Positions 43,840-53,895 of a stretch of 64,000 bases of DNA are shown in pieces. The stretch spans positions 6,515,501 through 6,579,500 of the forward strand of contig BRXU01000002.1 in NCBI GenBank assembly GCA_030267565.1, written 5' to 3'. Positions within the stretch are counted from its first letter, which is position 1; the number at the start of each line of letters is the position of its first letter. Origin of the DNA: Pleodorina starrii (taxonomy: Eukaryota > Chlorophyta > Chlorophyceae > Chlamydomonadales > Volvocaceae). Position numbers and translations under genes: made by a program. The notes beneath the pieces were generated by a model. It did not search any database. It was not told the origin of the DNA and saw only the letters and a program-made list of their open reading frames with translations.

Positions 43840-44851
43840 AAAAATGACAGCGGATTTCGACAGAAATGACTTGGATGCGTCCATCCCTGGTGTGTGGGAC
43901 CCGTACGGTCCAGCCTTCCCAACCCCAACCCCGCCGTGCGTGTGCCATCATGTCGCGAAGTCGCGCGTCGCGAAGTTATGGCGTAATGTCACTATTTTTC
44001 ACAACGAACATTCATTTATGTTAAGAGCCGAATTCCACTGAGTTGTTTGTTAGGCCTTGTTAGGGCCTAGTTCAAATATTCTCGCTCGGGGTGTCGGCTT
44101 TCAACGCACTCTTTCGCGCACTTCAATACGTATTGAATAAAAGTAATTATAATGAGGAAAGGTTGCGCGAAGGCGAAGAACGGAAGGCCCCAGTGGAAAC
44201 ACGACATTTGTTAGCCGGCCAATAATGCTACAAAAGTTATATGCACTTCGGACCTGCTTATAAACTTAACAAACCTTGCTAACTTTGAGCGCGAAAATTT
44301 CTACCTTGCTATTTTAAATTTCGATAGCGCCTGGTCTCCTAATTACCTCTGGTCTACACGTCCCCGTCGTCCGCCGGCGAACGCGATGACTTTCTCGCAC
44401 GCAGCCATGCATGAACCCCAACCAGTCGCCTCTGCCTGGCGAACATGCCCACCAATCTTCATCAGTTGTATACTGCAACTATGCAGCGGCCCTTGCGGGG
44501 TGCTGCCCGACGACTGGACATCCATGTGCGTAAAATGCCGATATGTGCATTAGAAGGGCCAGCAGCGCGGCCAAACTTGTACAATGACCATCCGTTTCAT
44601 TATTGTATTTAAAAAACACAAATGAGATGAGAAAATGGGTTTGGTTTGGCGCGATAGAAGGCTAACAAAAGTGGTTTCGGGGCTCTGTGTGGAAGCAGCC
44701 TCTTGTTAGCTTTGTTAGGCGCCTGTTATTTTTGTCGGGTCAAACAAACAAGTGACTCAGTGGAATCCCCCTGTAAGGCTTGCCGACTGGGCCTGTTGGG
44801 CGGCCCGCAGAAGATAGACCGCATCGTGCGTGAAATTGCGGCTTGGCGTCC
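43840..44851. other. non-coding stretch, including part of a third repeat copy
   Basis: AT-richer sequence without a recognised gene. The last 100 bp (GCCGACTGGGCCTGTTGGGCGG region) match the copies at 34.3 and 43.3 kb and form the left half of the copy interrupted at 44852. Confidence 0.5.
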
Positions 44852-47232
44852 AACAACCAAAGATGAGCCGCCACCAGAGTTCAACGGATATCCAGCTTCG
44901 AAGTGCGTATGCACGGCCTTGTGGGCGCAATGTCCAGGCAATATGGGTTTCCGGGTAACCCCGATACCAAGCCTACCCTACGCGAAGGTCAGGTTGGCCG
45001 GAGAGGTCGTAATCCCGTACTCCCGGGGGTGGGTAATGGTCAGCAATCCATTAATCCTGACCGGTCCTTGCAGGGTCTTAATCAGGGTGGCTATCTTAAG
45101 ATATGAATATATATTCGGGAGAAATTTTGGAAATCTGAAGATACTTTTGCCGTGGAAAAAGCTGAAGGTTTAGATAATCCGGCCTCACAGGCGGGGCATG
45201 ATATCTCCCGGGGCCGTGTTTAGCCGGGAAAATCCCCTCCTAGACAGATCCTGACAGATACTCCCAGCGCTTCTGAGCCAGGAGTATCTCTGGCCGCAGA
45301 TACTCAGCAAAATAAGATAGCCACCCTGGTCTTAATCCCTATCCTGACCTGTTTTGGTGGGGTCCTAATCCTAATCCTGACGGCTACACGGATCCTAATC
45401 CTAATCCTCGCCGGTCAAGGGCAAGCCTTCGGCATATTGGCTCGTCTTCGGTGTAATACTCTCTCATGGAAAAATGTAATATTGTCCAATTAACATATGT
45501 AAAGCTTTAGGTGCGCGGCTGGCGGTTGGGAACCGGTGAGCCAGCGGCTCGCCAGGGCTCATCAGGGTCCTAGTTCTAATAATCCTTAGGTCGTCGGTCC
45601 GGGCAGGTCCGGTGTTGCAAACCAATCTTCCTGACTGGTACCTGACCCTTATTTCATCTTTGCAACCCTCCTGGCCACCAAACCAAATGACCAAATGATG
45701 TAACGGAGTTTATTATATTGGAAAGGTTGGAAGAGGTCGTGCAGCGATGGCGTCATGGCATTATGAGCGAGCGCAGCTGTGCCTCAGCGGCAGGTGAAAT
45801 TCGGCCCATACTAAGCTAAATATGCACGTGTTTTCGGGTGCAAATGGTCGGCGTTGTCGACCGCGCTTGCGGAAGACCGTACCGTGGAAGTTTGGAAGCC
45901 CTGCCCTCCTCAACCGACACTGGACCCGTCACCTGGCACATGGCTGCGGTGTTGCCGTCAACATCCGGTGGTGCGGGCTCATTTGAGGAATGTCATAACC
46001 ATGGAGCAGTGTCGCATCGCGGGCAGGAGATCCATGCCTGCGGACGCCAAAAACTTGGACGTCCATTCCTGAGCCCTGGCCGGCCACGTCTTTTATCCGT
46101 CATAGCTATATGCCGCTGTCGTGGTTCTTGGACCACTTGCATTCGCCTCTATTCAGAGGCTCTAAAACCTTCGGTCGCAGCCCTGGCAGATTCGGAGCTA
46201 ATTGAGCTAAATATGACGTCAGACTCTGGTTTTCAGTCAACTAAGGGCGGCCCCGGCCAGGGCTCAGGAATGGACGTCCAAGTTTTTGGCGTCCGCAGGC
46301 ATGGATCTCCTGCCCGCGATGCGACACTGCTCCATGGTTATGACATTCCTCAAATGAGCCCGCACCACCGGATGTTGACGGCAACACCGCAGCCATGTGC
46401 CAGGTGACGGGTCCAGTGTCGGTTGAGGAGGGCAGGGCTTCCAAACTTCCACGGTACGGTCTTCCGCAAGCGCGGTCGACAACGCCGACCATTTGCACCC
46501 GAAAACACGTGCATATTTAGCTTAGTATGGGCCGAATTTCACCTGCCGCTGAGGCACAGCTGCGCTCGCTCATAATGCCATGACGCCATCGCTGCACGAC
46601 CTCTTCCAACCTTTCCGTTACATCATAAACTCCGTTACATCATTTGGTCATTTGGTTTGGTGGCCAGGAGGGTTGCAAAGATGAAATAAGGGTCAGGTAC
46701 CAGTCAGGAAGATTGGTTTGCAACACCGGACCTGCCCGGACCGACGACCTAAGGATTATTAGAACTAGGACCCTGATGAGCCCTGGCGAGCCGCTGGCTC
46801 ACCGGTTCCCAACCGCCAGCCGCGCACCTAAAGCTTTACATATGTTAATTGGACAATATTACATTTTTCCATGAGAGAGTATTACACCGAAGACGAGCCA
46901 ATATGCCGAAGGCTTGCCCTTGACCGGCGAGGATTAGGATTAGGATCCGTGTAGCCGTCAGGATTAGGATTAGGACCCCACCAAAACAGGTCAGGATAGG
47001 GATTAAGACCCTGCAAGGACCGGTCAGGATTAATGGATTGCTGACCATTACCCACCCCCGGGAGTACGGGATTACGACCTCTCCGGCCAACCTGACCTTC
47101 GCGTAGGGTAGGCTTGGTATCGGGGTTACCCGGAAACCCATATTGTCTGGACATTGCGCCCACAAGGCCGTGCATACGCACTTCGAAGCTGGATATCCGT
47201 TGAACTCTGGTGGCGGCTCATCTTTGGTTGTT
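44852..47232. repeat. large inverted repeat (foldback structure)
   Basis: The left arm 44852-46083 and right arm 46254-47232 are reverse complements, separated by a 170-bp spacer. Without the 254-bp insert at 45083-45336 the left arm is about 980 bp, the same as the right arm. A few differences exist (for example a short ACATCATAAACTCCGTT duplication near 46620). Frames in the arms mirror each other and have no recognised product. Confidence 0.95.
45083..45328 (+). mobile_element. hAT-type MITE, copy 1
   Basis: 246 bp with perfect 16-bp terminal inverted repeats CAGGGTGGCTATCTTA and an 8-bp TSD GTCTTAAT (45075-45082 and 45329-45336). The matching site in the right arm of the inverted repeat has a single GTCTTAAT, so the empty site is present in the same molecule. 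CAGGG ends and 8-bp TSDs fit the hAT superfamily. No coding capacity. Confidence 0.92.
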
Positions 47233-47844
47233 GTCTTTTGTAATAGTAATATGCGTCAAGGCGGTCGGACCGGCGGCTAGCAGAGCTGTTGTGTGGTCGC
47301 GGGAACCAGCGGGAACAATGTTCGCTACAGTATATTTAAATATATAGTTGATGTCCACACGAAGAGACACCGCCATGTCAACATTCATATATTATGCTAT
47401 GTTACAGTGTGGGGGGCTTTTGGGCCCATTCTTGGTTGAGGCCACCGCCCTCTTTATTGTTGTAACAGCCACGAGTTTGTTTCGCTTAGAGCACAATCCA
47501 CCACCGTCACACTGTCTCGCGCCATACGGAACTGTGAGTCCAAGGCCCCGCCAACTAGGACCCCACCTCATCCGTTCACCCGACATCCGTAGAGACTGAG
47601 AATTCAGCAATTGCCCAATCAACTGGGACCTCACATCTATCTCAGCAGCTAGCCATCACCTCGTCGCTCCCGATAGATAATGTCAGGGATAGATCTCCCC
47701 GGGAATCGAGCCCAAGACTTTAACCGTGAAGCTGGTTGCGTCAAATATAATCATACAAATATGAATAACACGGTATAATAAGTTGGAATGAATAGGAGAT
47801 ATGGATGCCTTGGAGGGTTTTAGGGTTTGAGGGTTATTTCCTCC
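47233..47844. other. repeat remnant and non-coding sequence
   Basis: The first 100 bp are the right half of the interrupted repeat copy (AATAGTAATATGCGTCAAGG region matches 43.4 kb). The rest shows no gene. A single telomere-like TTTTAGGG lies near 47817, at the edge of the decayed DIRS-like element. Confidence 0.45.
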
Positions 47845-48700
47845 ATGTCCCCCGCTATGTACGCGGAAATGAAGGAGTTTCTGCAGTTGCACAGCGTTAT
47901 TTGCAAGTAGAGCGTGTCGCTAGTGCTGATAACGAGGTCAACGCGGCCTCCCGCTGGGTGGATCGGGACGATTACCGGTTGCACCCGCAGTTCTTCCATT
48001 TTTTGGAGCAGCGTTTCGGGCCGCATGACGTGGATCTGTTTGCCACCCATGTCAACACGCAGTTACCACGCTTCTGTTCACGCCATCACTGCCCGGGGTC
48101 CTCCGGTGTCGATGCCTTGTTGCAGTCCTGGTCCGGGCTTAACGCTTACGGTTGCCCCTGTTGCCCCTGGACCCCGATGTCAGATGGCCCTGGTGCACAG
48201 GGTGGCTATCTTATTTTGCTGAGTATCTACGGCCGGAGATACTCCTGGCTCAGAAGTGCTGAGAGTATCTGTCAGGATCTGTCCAGGAGGGGATTGGCCC
48301 GGCTAAACACAGCCCCGGGAGATATCATGCCCACCTGTATGTGAGACCGGATTATCTAAACCTTCAGCTTGTTGCACGGCAAAAGTATCTTCAAAATTCC
48401 AAAATTTTCTCCCGAATATATATTCATATCTTAAGATAGCCACTCTGCTGGTGCAGAAGGTGCGGGAGGAGCGTGCGTGTGTAACACTACTAATGTTGTA
48501 CTGGACGGTGCATGCGTGGTGGCAGCAGTTAATATGGAGTTGGCCATGGACCTGGTGTTCCTGCCGACGAACACGGCGTTGTTCGCGCCGGGGGAGGGGG
48601 GTTCGGCCTCCTTCCTTCTGCCCCCGCAGTAGCAGGTCGTGGCGGTCCGGGTGCACGCAGGAGTGGACTGGGTGCGCGCGTGGCACTCGCGCGGACGGTG
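47845..48700 (+). pseudogene. DIRS RNase H end and following block
   Basis: Readable pieces: VASADNEVNAASRWVDRDDY, FFHFLEQRFGPHDVDLFATH and VNTQLPRFCSRHH. After the MITE come LVQKVREERACVTLLM, then LVFLPTNTALFAPGEGGSAS and VRVHAGVDWVRAWHSRG. These are the conserved ADN...ASR, GPxxVDLFA and later blocks of DIRS polyproteins. A TAG interrupts after LLPPQ near 48630. Confidence 0.7.
48198..48447 (-). mobile_element. hAT-type MITE, copy 2
   Basis: 250 bp, in opposite orientation to copy 1, with ends CAGGGTGGCTATCTTA and TAAGATAGCCACTCTG (one mismatch). The 8-bp TSD CTGGTGCA lies at 48190-48197 and 48448-48455. Removing the insert restores the DIRS sequence (ATGGCC CTGGTGCA GAAGG). Confidence 0.92.
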
Positions 48701-48706
48701 TCATGC

Positions 48707-49352
48707 GTCAGCGTAGCTCAATTGGAAGAACACTCGCTTGTCATGGTCATGGGTTCGATCCCATGCTTGGTCGGGTTGACATTGGGTAGATGTGGGTTCG
48801 AATTCCACCGCTTACCCCCTGGCAGTTGGCCAGGGTGTTGTAGGCTGGATGGCAGCTCACCAGCCGGTGTCGTTGGTGTGGGCAGTTGACGAAGACGGTA
48901 GAGGTAGTTATTAGTCGGAGCTACTGGGCGGGACCGTACCCCTGGGAGGAGGACGCGTACCACTCAAGACGAAGGCGGTAGCTACGAGCATCAAGGTTCC
49001 CGAGGTGGAGCTCCGGAGCTGGAGATGGAGTCGAAGGCCAAGTTCGAAGAATGAGCAGGCTGTTCCCAGGCTACCCCTAGTCGGTACTAGCGAGGCGACT
49101 GCTGAGGTGTGATCAGGAGGGCCAGGCTCCGGCTGGTAGCACTAACCGGCCGTGTTCCCCAGCGATAATGGGGCGAGGAGAACGACTGCGATAGTGTCGT
49201 GGATCGTCGTACAGGTGTCGTGCGAATTTGACCCCAACTGGTGGCGGCTGGTCGGCTCGCATAATAAAGCAAATGCCAGAGTCTCGGCGGCAGGCCCCTG
49301 TCCCCTTAAACCACGCCAGAGTGTGCTCGGTGTAATTATAATAATATAATAA
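48707..49352 (+). mobile_element. tRNA-derived SINE-like insertion
   Basis: Begins with a tRNA-like head: A box TAGCTCAATTGG at 48714-48725 and B box GGTTCGATC at 48752-48760, with a second B-box/T-arm GTGGGTTCGAATTCCAC at 48792-48808. The 5' GTCAGCG and CGCTTAC after the second T-arm pair at 6 of 7 positions. A body of about 500 bp follows, ending in an AT-rich TAATTATAATAATATAATAA tail. CATGC flanks both sides (48702-48706, 49353-49357) and the DIRS frame continues across. The cloverleaf is not intact, so it is not called as a tRNA gene. Confidence 0.6.
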
Positions 49353-49353
49353 C

Positions 49354-49900
49354 ATGCCCCCCCGCTATGCGCTCAATCTTCGGGGTGTGGGTGCACCCCC
49401 TGTCGTTACGAACTTGGTTGTTTCGCATTTTCGCGCTGATCACGAGGGGCGCCTCGCTTACATCGGCCAAGCTATTACGGCACGTGTGGGTGCGCCGTCT
49501 TGGAAATCTTACGGGTCGCGCTTTGCGGCTTTTGTGCTCTTTTGTGTCGCGGAAGGTCAGGAATTCCTGCCGGACACCGACGCAGTACAAGGGGCTGCTT
49601 TGGGCGCAGTACTTGGCGGCGAAAGGTTCGGTGCAGGCGCGCACGGCGCGGCCTTACTTCAGTGCAGTTAACACTGCGCATGACTTGTTAGGGTTTCCTA
49701 AGCCGCGCGACGGTGATAATGTCTTGTTGGCGGCGTTTCTCAAGGGTTGGGTGCGACTAGACTGCAGGTTTCGCTCGCCGCGCCGTCGTCGCTGGTGTAT
49801 GTTAGCGTTCAATGCGTCGGATGTGTGTCACGCTATCTCGCGTGATTGCCAAAGAACGTGGCAGATACTGAGAACCGTTGCCTGTTTGCCAAGAACCGTT
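49354..49900 (+). pseudogene. tyrosine recombinase N-terminal region (second DIRS-like element)
   Basis: Two overlapping frames share the signature of a YR core-binding domain: GAPSWKSYGSRFAAFVLFCV and EFLPDT in the first, then YLAAKGSVQARTARPYFSAV, NTAHDLLGFPKP and LLAAFLKGWVRL in the second. A frameshift lies between them near 49590. Confidence 0.65.
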
Positions 49901-50899
49901 GTCGGTTAGTTAGGAGCCGTGGGGTTTGGCCCCTTCGGATCAACTTCCGTGCACCTTTTCCGTGCGACGCCTGAGTCGTCGACACTTTATTATTATTACA
50001 TTTGTTTGTTGTCATTGTACGGGGTCCCGACTGAGCGAGGAGCAATATGGTGCAGGCTCCCTTGGAGTTACGACAAGTGCATTGCGCGGGCTCGTTATAG
50101 TCCGACGGCGGTGCGAGACACCTTATCTGTGTTTCGCACTTTGCAGTATTAAGACTCTAAGTGGCATATATTCACAGACCCGCGATTGACAGACCGCGTG
50201 AAGCAGTCTCTTGGAAGTTCCTTCGATAATCCGTTTCGGTAGTACGTCCTCCGAGGAGGACATCCGTGCCCAGGTCGCCCTTGGAGGGAGCTGCGTAGCT
50301 CGCCTTTCGAAGGCGCGTGCTCTTCCGTCAGTGCGAGACACAGATATAGTGTTCGGAAAAGGCGTACTCGAGTATGGGGTACTTCAGATCCGCCAGTATA
50401 TGTAATCGTAGACCGCTGTTGTTACCGAGCTGTGCGAACGTCTGGCGTACAGTCGGTGTATGTGGTAGACCAGCCATATCGCGTTGACGGCGTCCTTTCT
50501 TGATAGGTCCGCTGCCCCACCCCACCCGCCCTCAACCGCGGGATGGTTTTTCGGGGGGGAACACTGTTCCGGATGGGACTCGATCCGTGTCCGTCTGCCG
50601 GCCATGGCCGTTCAGTCGGACCCCTTCTTGCCACTGTAGTTCGTAGTCCTGGATTTCTGTTTATTTATGCGGCCGTATTCGCTGCTTTCGGTAGTTTGGG
50701 CGCGCGTCTCTTGTGCCGACGGCGAGCCGGTGTTTCAGTATAAGCCCCTCTGTTAGAAGGGCCGTATTGTGCCCCCGAGCAGGCGCCGGTGTTGCAGTTT
50801 CCCCTGTGTGGCCTTCCGTGGTTGCGTATGGCGTTGGAGCAGCAGTTGGCGCGGTCCCCGTCCGGTCTGTGGCCCGCGGTGGCGGAGCGCTGGTTTGAG

Positions 50900-51118
50900 C
50901 TGGTACTCACGCGCTGTATGTGGGCTGGCGCACTTGCGCGGGGTGCACACGACGTATAGCCTGCGGCGCGGCGGTGCTTCGGCTGCGCGCGCGGCGGGTG
51001 TTCTGTTGGAAGTCGTGGAGGCCTTCGGCGATTGGGCGGCTAACTCTTCGGCGCTGCGGGACCACTACCTGGATATGGGTGTGCGCTCCTGCCCGAAGGC
51101 CAAGCATCCGCTCACAGG
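50900..51118 (+). pseudogene. tyrosine recombinase C-terminal catalytic box (second DIRS-like element)
   Basis: Contains HTTYSLRRGGASAARAAGV, then FGDWAANSSALRDHYLDMG: the H-x-x-R-like box (Ser-Leu-Arg-Arg), the GDW/GRW position and a terminal Tyr. The region 49900-50900, which should carry the first catalytic Arg, is degenerate and only weakly readable. Confidence 0.65.
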
Positions 51119-51199
51119 TTGCCAGCGACGCCGAGGCTGGAGCGCTGCCCGTCGGTCACCGCCTCGGCCTCACGCCGCCGCGCCCTTGAGCCCAGCCGG

Positions 51200-52501
51200 G
51201 AGTCGAGGAGCTTCACCGCCGCCGCAACCGCACTACTGCACAAGTCAATCATTGCCGGAGCCGATCCCGCAAGCCTGCAAAGGTCTCTTGTGCTGCTGGA
51301 GGCTGTGTGCGCATCGGTCCAGCAGGCTCGCTGGGTCTGCCGGCGTCCATACGGGCGTCGTTCGAGCGCGTCTTTGGCGTCAGCCCTGAGGACTGGTTTG
51401 CGTCCCTGCCGGAGCCGGAGCTGAGCTCTTCGGAGCTGGCGGCGCTCAGCGAGCAGAAGGAGGCCATTGCGGAGAGCATCAGGGTGAGTGAGGCGACCCT
51501 GAACGCAGGCCGCCCAGCCGGATGACCGAATGTGTTGCTGTTGTTATTGTTGTTGTGGTGATGGTGATTGTTACGGTGGGCCCCAGACTTCAGAAAAGGC
51601 TCGGGACTGTGTTTATGTGGTGTAGGGCTGGGACTGTACCGTCGTGCACCTCTCTTGTGTGACTCGCTCGGTTGCACCGGCACCTACCACAAAGCGACGC
51701 TTTGGCGCATGCGATAATCCATCTACGGCACTTGCTCTCAGCACCTCACCAAGAGTGCCCTGCGCCGTCGTTCCACTGTACCGTGCAGGCCCATGACTCC
51801 CAGAAGGCGGCACCGACATGCTTGCCTGCCAAGGCCGCCACGATGCACCGCTCCATCACAACCCTTACTTCGGGCCCTCTTCCACGTCCGCAAGTCGCTG
51901 AAGCTCGAGGTCTTGCGGGAGTCGCTGGCGCTTGTGTCCCAAGAGTCCTGCGACTGTGTTGGCGTGGAGGACTGCACCACCTACTTCAGCATCGTCGGGG
52001 CGCCCGAGCTCCAGCCCCAGCAGCCAGCCGTTCAGGATAGGAAGGCGTGCGAAGACTTGCGGGAGTCGCTGGCGCTCGTGTCCGGGCTCTGCGACTTTGC
52101 CAGCGCTGAGGACTGTGCGACCTTCTTCCGTGAGTACGGCACCGACGCGACGCTCCTCAGAAGCAGCAGCAGCAGCTCCTGTGGAACCGACTCCAGTTCC
52201 CGAAACCTCGGCAGTGCTGCGGATGAGAGCGCCTGTGCCGGCCCCAGCCCCAGCCCTAGCCCCAGCTCCGTCGTCTCCCCCTCAGCGCACAACACTTCCT
52301 GCTGCACGGCGAACAGCTTCCAGGGCGAGCTGCTCCCCCGCCTTGGCGCCGGAGATCGCTTCTGAGGAGACCGAGGAGCCGACGGCGCTGGCTGAGGCGA
52401 CTGCCAAGGGCTGCCGATCCGGCGGCCTCAAGCGCAAGCTGCGCAAGCTGATGCAGGGCGTGTTTGGGAGCTGTGTGGGGCACAGCGTGGACGCGTTGTA
52501 G
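51200..52501 (+). CDS. unknown protein, last three exons
   Basis: Exon A ends at 51483 (AGG|GTGAGT); exon B is 51895-52129; exon C is 52215-52501, ending TAG. Phases match (0-0 across the first intron, 1-1 across the second, an 85-nt intron). Exon A encodes SIRASFERVFGVSPEDWFAS and an acidic Ser/Glu helix. Exon B has an internal duplication: LRESLALVSQESCDCVGVED and then LRESLALVSGLCDFASAED, each followed by C-x-T/A-x-F. Exon C is Ala/Pro-rich and ends in a basic KRKLRKLMQGVFG segment. A one-base register change near 51300 makes the start of exon A unclear. The gene follows the decayed DIRS element directly. No known family. A TGTAA lies near 52998. Confidence 0.45.
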
Positions 52502-53895
52502 TGACAGCGGGGAGTGTGTGTGTATTGCGGTGCTTCGTTCCACGCTGAAGTAGGGTTGTCTTGGGGGTTCCCAGTGGGTTTCGGGCAAGGGGTTGGTTGG
52601 GTTGGGTTGGGTTGGGTTGGGTTTGGGTAGGTTAGGGCTCTATCCGGGCAGGTCCGGGCGACACTGGTGGCCATCCACTACTTGTGCGCAGATAGGGGAA
52701 GCAGGCTCAACCGTGGGCGGGTGTCCCGGTGTGGTATGCATAGCGGACGGTACGGACACGGATGTCTTGCACGTGCGGCGGGCACATTTGGGCGCGTCCG
52801 ACAAATACCGTAACGAACGGGTCGCTTGATGTGAGGGAAACGCATGGCGGCGGGGCGCGTGGCGCCGTTCGGTGTTCAGTACTTTAAACGCTAGAGGTTT
52901 TTTTGTTTTTGTTCTGTTTTGGCAATGTGTCGGAGCAAGATCTAATGCGGGCTTACGTTTTGAGTAAGTCGGGTTAGTTAGGCGTAAGGCCTTAGGGTTT
53001 GTAAGGCCGGCAGTTGGACAGCAGATGCTCGGCCCGCGGTCCGTGTCCTCAGGACCGCATAAGTAGCGCGTGCAAGGCTGAGTCCTCTTGTTTTTGTTGT
53101 TCAGCCCTCCCTCCCTGGGCTTCGCCCGCGTACGTAGTAGTAACTAGTTCTTCGCTCGTGGTTTCTCGCTTTCGGTTCATGAGGCCTGCTCCTGCGAAGC
53201 AGAGCCTCTTCTAGCACAGCATACCTGTAACAGAAATGGCAATGGCAATGTGTCGGAGCAAGAATTAACGCCTCATGCCGCATGCCTCAAGGCTCATTCA
53301 GGCTCATTGGCCGACAGTGGGCCAGGGCCATTGTTCTCCACGCGTCCACGACCTGAAATATAATTGAAGATGCGCATGATGCATACTTTGAACTTCGCGC
53401 TGGTTGGCACGAGCAATGCAACATAATGAGGATTCCGTGTAAAGCGCTAACCTTGGAACAACGGTATCGTACACTTGAAACTCATCAAGCGGAGCCTAAG
53501 GCCTAAAAGCAAGATAAGACAACTAAACTTTACTACTTGCGTTATTGTGCTTTTATGTTGGGGCCGTAGAAATAGAGCAAAAGGAAGCTCGCCGCTTTTT
53601 TCTGCGTCCTTCCTTGAAAGTTGACAGGATATAATTACTCAACTAGACGTCATATGGAACCTATGAGATCAAACTTTGACGATCCTTCGAGCGTCTAGTC
53701 AAGCCCCTTCCAAGTAGGTTGAACGTCGTTCTAGCAGAAGTTACGGCGGCCCTCATAACAAAATGGCATACTGATGCTGTGACTTTATGATTCATGCAGC
53801 AGTGGTTGGCAGCGCACGAGGGCGAATGACGACGTGAGAGTGTATTTGCGGCACCTATCCAGCAGGGTGGTGGCACCCACCGCAGCACCTGCTGG
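52502..53895. other. intergenic stretch
   Basis: A (GGGTT)n-like repeat of about 30 bp at 52593-52622. No gene or RNA is recognised. The part up to about 53000 may be 3' UTR of the preceding gene. Confidence 0.45.

Larger units (their letters stand above)
47845..51118 (+). mobile_element. second DIRS-like element, decayed and twice interrupted
   Basis: Coding remnants in DIRS order: end of RT/RNase H (47845-48190), a following block (48448-48700), tyrosine-recombinase N-terminal region (49354-49830), and C-terminal catalytic box (50940-51118). It is interrupted by a hAT MITE (48198-48447) and a SINE-like insertion (48707-49352). No split direct repeats were identified, so the ends are approximate. 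It belongs to a different lineage from the element at 6198-11821, because the protein fragments differ. Confidence 0.75.

Noticed and set aside
45838..46498. Mirror-image frames starting MQMVGVVDRACGRPYRG on both strands
   Set aside because: They come from the two arms of the inverted repeat and have no recognised product.
48707..48810. Functional tRNA-Asp or tRNA-Val
   Set aside because: The D stem has a mismatch, the anticodon stem does not pair, and there are two T-arms; a SINE head fits better.
52593..52622. Telomere
   Set aside because: GGGTT units differ from the TTTTAGGG volvocine telomere and the tract is only about 30 bp.
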